Source: CAVPFA01 sp963703655
GTDB taxonomy: Bacteria > Actinomycetota > Acidimicrobiia > Acidimicrobiales > Bog-793
Length of the DNA: 64,000 nt
NCBI GenBank assembly: GCA_963703655.1
Contig: CAVPFA010000003.1
Coordinates: forward strand, 372,001-436,000
Direction of reading: 5' to 3'
Shown here: in pieces, positions 58,633-64,000 of the stretch
Position numbering within the stretch: the stretch's first letter is position 1
Layout of the letters: the number at the start of each line of letters is the position of its first letter
Translations under genes and position numbers: made by a program
Notes under the pieces: generated by a model
Database searches by the model: none
What the model was told of the DNA's origin: nothing
Seen by the model: the letters and a program-made list of their open reading frames with translations, nothing else

Positions 58633-58969
58633 GTTGGTCGCGGACGTGGGCGGCGAACGCTTCGAGTTGCTCGGTCCAGCCCCGCTCGGTGTCTTCGAGC
58701 CATCGGCGCAGATCGCTGAACCGATCTCGGCGCAGCTCGTAGACTCGGACTCGGGTGTCGAAGGAGGGCTGGGTGTTGGTAACCAGACCCCCTTGGCGCA
58801 GGACCCGAAGGTGCTTGCTCATCGTGGGTGGGGTCACTCCGAGCGCGCCGGCTAGTTCCCCGGCCCGGTATCGGCGCAGAGCGAGCAGCTCGATGGTGCG
58901 GCGACGGACCGGATCGGCCAGCGCGGCGAGGGCGGCGTCAATGGGGACCGCCTTGGTGGCGGCGCTCAC
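58622..58969 (-). CDS. ArsR-family transcriptional regulator
   Basis: A 115-residue winged-helix protein: ALADPVRRRTIELLALRRYR, recognition helix GVTPPTMSKHLRVLRQGGLV and C-terminal LEDTERGWTEQLEAFAAHVR. It lacks metal-ligand cysteines. GTG 58969 overlaps the stop of the VOC gene (58966-58969). It probably represses the operon through the palindrome at 59431-59462. Confidence 0.9.
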   Translation of the reverse strand: MSAATKAVPIDAALAALADPVRRRTIELLALRRYRAGELAGALGVTPPTMSKHLRVLRQGGLVTNTQPSFDTRVRVYELRRDRFSDLRRWLEDTERGWTEQLEAFAAHVRDQLES

Positions 58970-59430
58970 GTCCAAGTTGGGGCGGTTATCGGTTGACCCA
59001 GCGATGCTTCGGCTTCGGCCCGGCTCACGTCGCGCACGTGCTGGGCGAAGGTCCACATGTGGCCTTCGATGTCGATCGCTCGGTAGGTCCGATCTCCGTA
59101 AAACTGGTCGGTGGGCTCCTGGGCGATCGTTGCCCCCGCAGCGCTGGCTCGAGCGCAGTGCGCGTCGAGGCCATGGCCCAGTTGCACATGGAGGCTCTGA
59201 GTATTGATGCCGTCCAATCCGCGGGGGCTGCGGATCGCCGGCGTCCACTGCCCGCCGACCATCACGCGGCCCTTGCCTTCGAGAGCCATCTCGTAGTGGC
59301 ACATCTCCGGAGACTCCGCCGGTCCGTCGATCGCCATGGTGATCTCAAAACCAAAGGCGTCTACCAGCCAGGCCAGGGCGGCCTTCGGATCCTCGTAGTA
59401 CACGCTGGCCGTGAACGTCGTCTCATCCAT
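58966..59430 (-). CDS. VOC-family (glyoxalase/bleomycin-resistance fold) protein
   Basis: A 154-residue protein of the YycE/glyoxalase-like VOC group: TASVYYEDPKAALAWLVDAF, CHYEMALEGKGRVMVGGQW, and HCARASAAGATIAQEPTDQF followed by YRAIDIEGHMWTFAQ with typical ligand positions. The reaction is unknown. ATG 59430 directly abuts the palindromic operator; ATG 59454 would lie inside it and is rejected. Confidence 0.87.
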   Translation of the reverse strand: MDETTFTASVYYEDPKAALAWLVDAFGFEITMAIDGPAESPEMCHYEMALEGKGRVMVGGQWTPAIRSPRGLDGINTQSLHVQLGHGLDAHCARASAAGATIAQEPTDQFYGDRTYRAIDIEGHMWTFAQHVRDVSRAEAEASLGQPITAPTWT

Positions 59431-59462
59431 ACAGATAGTTTCCATATTGTGCAACTATCTGT
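59431..59462 (-). promoter_or_regulatory. ArsR-type palindromic operator of the VOC-arsR-SRPBCC operon
   Basis: Perfect 10-bp inverted repeat ACAGATAGTT (59431-59440) / AACTATCTGT (59453-59462) with a 12-bp centre. A minus-strand -35 TTGACA (59460-59465) overlaps its upstream end. The repeat ends at the start codon 59430. Confidence 0.7.
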
Positions 59463-59516
59463 CAACCCCCGAACCGATGGGTGGCGGAGGCGGATCCGTA
59501 GCCGGAACCCTCCCTC

Positions 59517-59554
59517 TTGACATGCATCCATTTAGCTGCATAAGATAGGCAGCT
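59517..59554 (+). promoter_or_regulatory. Promoter and operator of the arsR-SRPBCC fusion operon
   Basis: -35 TTGACA (59517-59522), 18 bp, -10 TAAGAT (59541-59546). AGCTGC (59534-59539) and GCAGCT (59549-59554) form an inverted repeat around the -10 box, placed for repression by the encoded ArsR domain. Confidence 0.6.
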
Positions 59555-59582
59555 GTAGGGCTGCATGATGGGCTAGGAGGAG

Positions 59583-60383
59583 ATGGACGAGGTCTTCAAG
59601 GCGCTGGCCGATCCGGGCCGCCGCAGGTTGCTCGACAGCCTGAACGCCAGAGGCGGCCAGACTCTCAGCGAACTGTGCTCGGTGCTGGACATGGCCCGCC
59701 AGTCGGTGAGCAAGCACCTGGATGTCCTCGAAGACGCCGAGCTGGTCGTCACCGTCTGGCGGGGCAGGGAGAAGCTGCACTATCTCAACGCCGCGCCGAT
59801 CTCTGAGATCTCGGACCGCTGGATCAACCAATACCACCGCAGGCGAGTATCAGCGCTGGCGGGGCTGAAGAGAGCACTGGAGGACCCGACCATGGAATCA
59901 CCCGAGTTCGTTTACGTCACATACATACAGAGCACCCCCGAACGAGTGTGGGAGGCCCTCACGGATCCGAAATTCACCGCCCGGTACTGGGGCAGGACCT
60001 ACGACACGGACTGGAAGAAGGGTTCGCGCTACGGGCTCACCCAGTCGGGAGTGCGGATCGACGATCCCGAGCAGCTGATCCTGGAGGCCGACCCTCCACG
60101 TCGCTTGTCCTACACCTGGCACACGGTCAGCCCCGAGCTGGCCCAGGCTTTTGGGTGGAGCGACGAGTTCTTCGCGCGTGCCGCGGCCGAGCCTCGTTCG
60201 AGGGTGACATTCGAGATCGATCCCGAGTCGGCCGACGGGGTCCGCCTCACGGTCATCCACGAGGGATTCGAAGAAGGCAGCGCGATGCTCGAGAGCATCA
60301 GCGGCGGCTGGCCGCGTGTGCTCGCCAACCTCAAGACATTCCTGGAGACTGGCGAGTCCGAGACCTTGTGGGAGGGGAGATGA
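59583..60383 (+). CDS. ArsR regulator fused to an SRPBCC ligand-binding domain
   Basis: A 266-residue two-domain protein. Residues 1 to about 100 are an ArsR winged helix (FKALADPGRRRLLDSLNARG; LDMARQSVSKHLDVLEDAEL). Residues about 110-266 are an SRPBCC domain (VTYIQSTPERVWEALTDPKF; TARYWGRTYDTDWKKGSRYG; RSRVTFEIDPESADGVRLTV). The two families occur as separate neighbours elsewhere in this window, so here the ligand sensor is built into the repressor. ATG 59583 has AGGAGG 4-9 bases upstream. Confidence 0.9.
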   Translation: MDEVFKALADPGRRRLLDSLNARGGQTLSELCSVLDMARQSVSKHLDVLEDAELVVTVWRGREKLHYLNAAPISEISDRWINQYHRRRVSALAGLKRALEDPTMESPEFVYVTYIQSTPERVWEALTDPKFTARYWGRTYDTDWKKGSRYGLTQSGVRIDDPEQLILEADPPRRLSYTWHTVSPELAQAFGWSDEFFARAAAEPRSRVTFEIDPESADGVRLTVIHEGFEEGSAMLESISGGWPRVLANLKTFLETGESETLWEGR

Positions 60384-61039
60384 CGGCGAGGGCGACCGAC
60401 GCCCGAACCGCCGGCTCGGCAGCTGTGGTCGCGACGCTCGGCCTCTCCGCCGCATCGTGGATCCTGGCGGTCCGCCAGATGAACGGGATGGGAAGGGTCA
60501 CTGGGCTCGGTTCGCTCGCGTTCTTCGCTGGGCTGTGGGTGTCGATGATGGCGGCGATGATGTTGCCCGGGGCCGTCCCGGCGGTGTCGAGCCATGCTCG
60601 GACGAGCGGCCGGTTGCTCGCCGCGCCCGGCTTCGTCGTGTCATATCTGACGGTCTGGACGCTGTTCGGCATCGCCATCTACGCGCTGTACCGGCCACCC
60701 AGCTCGTTCGCCGTCGGCCTCATAGCGGTTGCCGCGGGGGCCTACGAGCTCACACCGGTAAAGCAGCACTTCCGCCGGCGCTGCCTCGAGCGCGACGCTT
60801 CCGGCCTGCGTTTCGGCCTCTGCTGCGTGGGATCGAGCATCGGGTTGATGGCGTTACTGGTGGTGCTCGGTCTCATGAGCGTCGGTTGGATGATCGTGAT
60901 CACCGCTGTCGTCCTGGCCCACAAGCTCATGGCGCCGAAGGCGGCGATCGACGTCCCCGTCGCCCTCGCCATCGTCGGGCTCGGGATCCTGATCATGCTC
61001 GCGCCCTCGTCGGTGCCGGGACTCATGACCCCGATGTGA
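60380..61039 (+). CDS. DUF2182 metal-binding integral membrane protein
   Basis: A 219-residue membrane protein of the DUF2182 family: WVSMMAAMMLPGAVPAV with the conserved M-A-A-M-M-x-P motif, YELTPVKQHFRRRCLERDA, LRFGLCCVGSSIGLMALLVV and a final MSVGWMIVITAVVLAHKL. Conserved Met, Cys and His residues suggest copper or another soft metal. ATG 60380 overlaps the fusion-regulator stop (ATGA), so expression is coupled. Confidence 0.86.
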   Translation: MTARATDARTAGSAAVVATLGLSAASWILAVRQMNGMGRVTGLGSLAFFAGLWVSMMAAMMLPGAVPAVSSHARTSGRLLAAPGFVVSYLTVWTLFGIAIYALYRPPSSFAVGLIAVAAGAYELTPVKQHFRRRCLERDASGLRFGLCCVGSSIGLMALLVVLGLMSVGWMIVITAVVLAHKLMAPKAAIDVPVALAIVGLGILIMLAPSSVPGLMTPM

Positions 61040-61097
61040 CCGCCTATCAGCTGGACAAAGACGTAACGGTCGTGACAAACGAGAAGGAGATGAAACG

Positions 61098-61853
61098 ATG
61101 ACTGTTCATGATGTCGGAACCCGTGAGGAGTGGCGCAAGGCGCGCCTCGAACTGCTAGACGCCGAGAAGGCGCACACCAGGAGAGGCGACGAGTTGGCCG
61201 AGTGGCGCCGGCAGCTTCCCTGGGTGCGCATAGACAAGGACTACGCCTTCGACGCCGACGAAGGGCCCGCGTCCCTTGCCGATCTGTTCAGGGGACGGTC
61301 GCAGCTCCTCGTCTATCACTTCATGTTCGGACCCGACTACAAGGCAGGGTGCCCCGCGTGCTCGGCGATAGCGGACGGGTTCGACGGGTTCGCTGTCCAC
61401 CTCGCCAATCACGACGTCACCCTTTGCGCCGTGTCGCGAGCGCCGCTCTCGAAGCTCCAGGTGTACAAGCAGAGGATGGGCTGGACCTTCCCGTGGGCGT
61501 CTTCTGGAGACACCGACTTCAACTTCGACTTCCAGGCGGGCATGACCGAGGAGCAGCAGCAGTCCGGCGCCCTCGAGTACAACTTCCGCGACCGGGACCC
61601 CCGGCCGGCGGAGGGCTCCAGAGGCCCAGAGCTCGCCTCGCCCGTTGGAACGGACTGGGCGACTTACATGCGGGAGATGCCCGGGGTCAGCGCCTTCGCT
61701 CTCGATGACGGCGTCGTGCACCACACGTACTCGGCGTACGCACGCGGTTTGGACGGTCTCTGGGGTATGTACCAGTGGCTCGACCGGGCGCCGCTGGGCC
61801 GCAACGAAACAGGAAGCTGGTTCCGTCGCCACGACGAATACGACACAGTCTGA
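61098..61853 (+). CDS. DUF899 thioredoxin-like protein
   Basis: A 251-residue protein of the DUF899 family, related to thioredoxin: RRGDELAEWRRQLPWVRIDK, then FMFGPDYKAGCPACSAIADG with a CxxC-like pair, LCAVSRAPLSKLQVYKQRMG and YSAYARGLDGLWGMYQWLDR at the end. Role unknown, probably redox. ATG 61098 has GAAGGAG about 8 bases upstream. Probably last gene of the operon that starts with the ArsR-SRPBCC fusion; it is followed by 217 bp holding a strong terminator. Confidence 0.9.
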   Translation: MTVHDVGTREEWRKARLELLDAEKAHTRRGDELAEWRRQLPWVRIDKDYAFDADEGPASLADLFRGRSQLLVYHFMFGPDYKAGCPACSAIADGFDGFAVHLANHDVTLCAVSRAPLSKLQVYKQRMGWTFPWASSGDTDFNFDFQAGMTEEQQQSGALEYNFRDRDPRPAEGSRGPELASPVGTDWATYMREMPGVSAFALDDGVVHHTYSAYARGLDGLWGMYQWLDRAPLGRNETGSWFRRHDEYDTV

Positions 61854-62017
61854 TACTTCTGCGAGGAAGCTAGCACCGCACTGGAAGTCGGCAACCTGCC
61901 GCCGTCGTCGCGCCGCGGAAATCTGAACACTAGGGATCAACTAGGGATGCCGCTGGCCCTCGCGCTCCAATGGGTCAACCTCGAAGCCTCCGTCGGGCCG
62001 GTCGCTCAGGGACACAA

Positions 62018-62055
62018 AAGAGAGACGCCCGGCCTTCTGACCGGGCGTCTCTCTT
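62018..62055. terminator. Bidirectional intrinsic terminator
   Basis: Perfect 15-bp stem AAGAGAGACGCCCGG (62018-62032) / CCGGGCGTCTCTCTT (62041-62055) with an 8-base loop. On the minus strand it is followed by TTTTGTG, so it best serves the membrane-protein gene at 62071-62685, and it can also stop readthrough from the DUF899 gene. Confidence 0.85.
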
Positions 62056-62070
62056 GATGTACTGCGAGGG

Positions 62071-62685
62071 TCACACAGCGACGGGCTGTGGCGTGATCCT
62101 CTCGTGGCGGATTGTGGCACCGAGCTCGGCGGTCGCAGGACTCCTGCGGTAGTGAAGCAGTCCGAACCCGACGAGGACCAGCATCAACCCTGCGAGGATG
62201 AACGACGCAAACGCAGCGTCTGCGGCAATCTGGCCCATCTGACCGAATCCGTACGCCTCAAGGAGCAGGCCCCGCAACGTCGTTCCCTTGAAGATCGTTG
62301 CGACTTCACCCGCAATCGCCGTGTTCGTCGGGTTTGCCAGCGCAGCCGCACTCGCCTTCGCGTACACGCCGCCGTACGGCATCTCGGAAAGGTGTACCGC
62401 GATGAAGTCATTGGCGTAGACCCCCGCTTGCGCGCCAGTTGTCAGCTGCTGGCCCGCGTACTGGGACACGGACGGGATCATGCTTGGCGTGATCTCAGTT
62501 CCGGCCTTGGCATGCGCAAAGGCAGCCGCTGGAGGAAAATAGATCTGTTGGGCCGCAAGTTGGTTGTGCACGTTCGAGCTGATGTAGCTGGTACCCCAAG
62601 TGAGAAGGGCCCCGGCGACGATCAGCACCACCAGGACCACTAGTCCCCCTGCACTGAGCAGCATGTCGAATGTCTTCCTCTTCAT
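62071..62685 (-). CDS. Two-span membrane protein of unknown function
   Basis: A 204-residue protein: a basic N-terminus MKRKTFDMLLSAGG, one helix (VVLVVLIVAGALLTWG), an extracytoplasmic domain of about 130 residues (QLAAQQIYFPPAAAFAHAKA; SQYAGQQLTTGAQAGVYAND), then a second helix (FILAGLMLVLVGFGLLHYRR). ATG 62685 has GGAGAA 6-11 bases upstream; the frame is open to 62757. I recognise the type as recurrent in soil actinobacteria but no function is established. Confidence 0.75.
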   Translation of the reverse strand: MKRKTFDMLLSAGGLVVLVVLIVAGALLTWGTSYISSNVHNQLAAQQIYFPPAAAFAHAKAGTEITPSMIPSVSQYAGQQLTTGAQAGVYANDFIAVHLSEMPYGGVYAKASAAALANPTNTAIAGEVATIFKGTTLRGLLLEAYGFGQMGQIAADAAFASFILAGLMLVLVGFGLLHYRRSPATAELGATIRHERITPQPVAV

Positions 62686-62866
62686 CTTTTTCTCCAATCC
62701 TTTTGTTAATGAGTTGTCGACCTGAGCCAGCTGCTTCATGCAGTGCTCACGTCTCAATGTACGGAAATCTCTTGTTGCCGAATAGGGGAAAAGGTCACAT
62801 CAATAGGGAACCTGACTCGCTCGACAACTACTGGTATTCGCTTCGTTCTCCGCCAGAACAGAAACC

Positions 62867-62894
62867 CGCCCACGATCAACCGTGATCGTGGGCG
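62867..62894 (-). terminator. Intrinsic terminator of the alcohol dehydrogenase gene
   Basis: Perfect 12-bp stem CGCCCACGATCA (62867-62878) / TGATCGTGGGCG (62883-62894) with a 4-base loop. On the minus strand the stem is followed by GGTTTCTGTTCT. It lies 67 bp after the dehydrogenase stop. Confidence 0.75.
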
Positions 62895-62961
62895 AGTTCC
62901 ATGTGATTCGTTTTCTTGGCAAGGATCGTGCGGCTCCATCGAGCGCGATCCTGTCGACGAG

Positions 62962-64000
62962 TCAGTTGTTCGGCGTCAGCACAACCTTCAGCGCTCCGGT
63001 GTCACGGGCGTCACGGAAGGTGTCGTAGGCCTCCATGAACTGATCGAGCGAGAAGTGATGCGTCACAAAGCGCTTCGCATCGAGCTGACCGGAGGTCACG
63101 AGCTTCAGCAACGTTGGCGTCGAGTACGTATCGACAAGCCCGGTCGTGATCGTCACGTCCTTCGTCCACAGCTCCTCGAGATGAAGCGTCGCCGGCTCGC
63201 CGTGGACCCCGATGTTCGCGACATGACCTCCGGGGCGAACGAGTTTCGCGGCGAGCTCGAACGTCGCGGGTACACCGACCGCCTCGATTGCGACATCGAC
63301 GCCGAGCCCACCCGTGATCGAGGCAATCGCAACCACAGGGTCCTCGGCCCCGTTGTTGATCGTGATGTCCGCTCCGAACTGCTTGGCCGCCTCGAGGCGA
63401 CTGTCCGCAAGATCGATCGCCACCACGTGACCCGGGCTGTAAAGGCGGGCACCGGTGATCGCCGAGAGCCCGACCGGACCTGCACCGACGACGGCAACGA
63501 CGTCACCGGGCTGGACCGTACCGTTCAGCACGCCCACCTCGTACGCCGTCGGCAGGATGTCGGCGAGCATGAGGATCTCCTCGTCGGATGCTCCTGAGGG
63601 GACCGGGTACGTCGAGGTATCGGCGAAGGGAACTCGCACGAACTCGGCCTGGGTGCCATCGATCTTGTGACCGAGAATCCACCCGCCACCGCCGAGGCAC
63701 TGCCCATAACGACCCTCGCGACAGAAGCGGCAGGCACCGCACGCGGTTATGCACGAGACAAGAACCCGATCACCGGGGCGGACGTTCTTCACGCCCGATC
63801 CGACTTCATCGACGGTCCCGACGGCCTCATGGCCGAGAATCCGACCATTCGTGACCTCCGGGACGTCGCCCTTCCAGATGTGGAGGTCCGTTCCGCAGAT
63901 GGTCACCGAGTCGACCCGTACGATCGCGTCCGTATCGGCGGCGATCGTCGGCTTGGCCACCTCTTCCCAGGCGATGGCGCCTGGCCCATGATAGACGACT
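62962..64000 (-). CDS. Zinc-dependent alcohol dehydrogenase (partial, N-terminus beyond window)
   Basis: A medium-chain zinc dehydrogenase, 345 residues seen. Visible: catalytic-zinc region TICGTDLHIWKGD, GHEAVGTVDEVGSGVKNVRP, structural-zinc cysteines CITACGACRFCREGRYGQC and the Rossmann motif VVGAGPVGLSAITGARLY. The frame stays open to the window edge, and the codons upstream of GTG 63960 read VVYHGPGAIAWEE, the usual second strand of these proteins, so the real start lies just past 64000 and GTG 63960 is internal. The C-terminus is complete. Likely oxidises secondary alcohols or glutathione/mycothiol-type adducts. Confidence 0.9.
   Translation of the reverse strand, partial: VVYHGPGAIAWEEVAKPTIAADTDAIVRVDSVTICGTDLHIWKGDVPEVTNGRILGHEAVGTVDEVGSGVKNVRPGDRVLVSCITACGACRFCREGRYGQCLGGGGWILGHKIDGTQAEFVRVPFADTSTYPVPSGASDEEILMLADILPTAYEVGVLNGTVQPGDVVAVVGAGPVGLSAITGARLYSPGHVVAIDLADSRLEAAKQFGADITINNGAEDPVVAIASITGGLGVDVAIEAVGVPATFELAAKLVRPGGHVANIGVHGEPATLHLEELWTKDVTITTGLVDTYSTPTLLKLVTSGQLDAKRFVTHHFSLDQFMEAYDTFRDARDTGALKVVLTPNN

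Noticed and set aside
63958..63960. GTG 63960 as the true start of the alcohol dehydrogenase
   Set aside because: The upstream codons in the same frame encode the expected N-terminal strand (VVYHGPGAIAWEE), so the start is outside the window.
1..64000. Search by eye for tRNA or rRNA genes, insertion-sequence ends, phage or conjugation genes
   Set aside because: Nothing recognisable; composition and codon use look even across the window, so I claim no genomic island.

Overview
GENERAL. The window is uniformly GC-rich bacterial DNA, almost fully coding. The gene content points to an actinobacterium: a PafBC-type WYL regulator, two mycothiol-linked DinB-fold proteins, F420-type enzymes (an LLM oxidoreductase and a DDN-family nitroreductase), many GTG starts and several promoters whose predicted start site falls on the start codon (leaderless mRNA). 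Thermoleophilia or Acidimicrobiia-like soil lineages would fit, but the class cannot be fixed from the sequence. I see no rRNA, tRNA, CRISPR array, insertion sequence, phage gene or integration site.

LAYOUT. 1-3434: a PafB-PafC fusion (cut by the window edge) and a membrane-anchored esterase. 3515-5579: a three-gene cytochrome b6-like module. 5589-8422: a DinB-fold protein and an alkylation-repair pair (Ada-AlkA fusion, Ogt). 8523-11300: universal stress protein, LLM oxidoreductase and glutamate decarboxylase, the last two frameshifted. 11185-18839: YihY protein, metallopeptidase, membrane protein and three MFS transporters. 18911-24437 and 32015-24479: two complete oligopeptide-type ABC importers that converge; the second continues into an M20 peptidase, a mini AhpD-like protein and an acetyltransferase. 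32115-38381: PLP decarboxylase plus ornithine cyclodeaminase, an OYE/2,4-dienoyl-CoA-reductase-like flavoenzyme, a serine hydrolase remnant and a CaiB CoA transferase. 38625-42826: small redox and stress genes, including an ArsR-SRPBCC pair.

42909-50900 is the most distinctive region: a GntR-centred cluster (bicupin, two Gfo/Idh dehydrogenases, GntR/UTRA regulator, orphan solute-binding protein, SIS-domain protein, cytochrome P450). Two divergent intergenic regions 4.6 kb apart carry the same operator boxes and the same -35/-10 promoter, so the cluster looks like one regulon.

50952-62055 is a run of small regulator-plus-enzyme modules, most with a readable operator: RHH regulator with a DUF4097 protein; ECF41-like sigma factor divergent from a carboxymuconolactone decarboxylase-like gene with twin promoters; MarR with a perfect 16-bp inverted repeat; a TetR operon; and two further ArsR modules. 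The window ends with a small membrane protein and a zinc alcohol dehydrogenase that runs off the edge.

CAVEAT. Five otherwise healthy genes contain eight frame changes in total, each repaired by removing one base. They cluster at 9.2-10.7, 30.8-31.8 and 50.4-51.2 kb. Insertion-type sequence errors are at least as likely as genuine gene decay.
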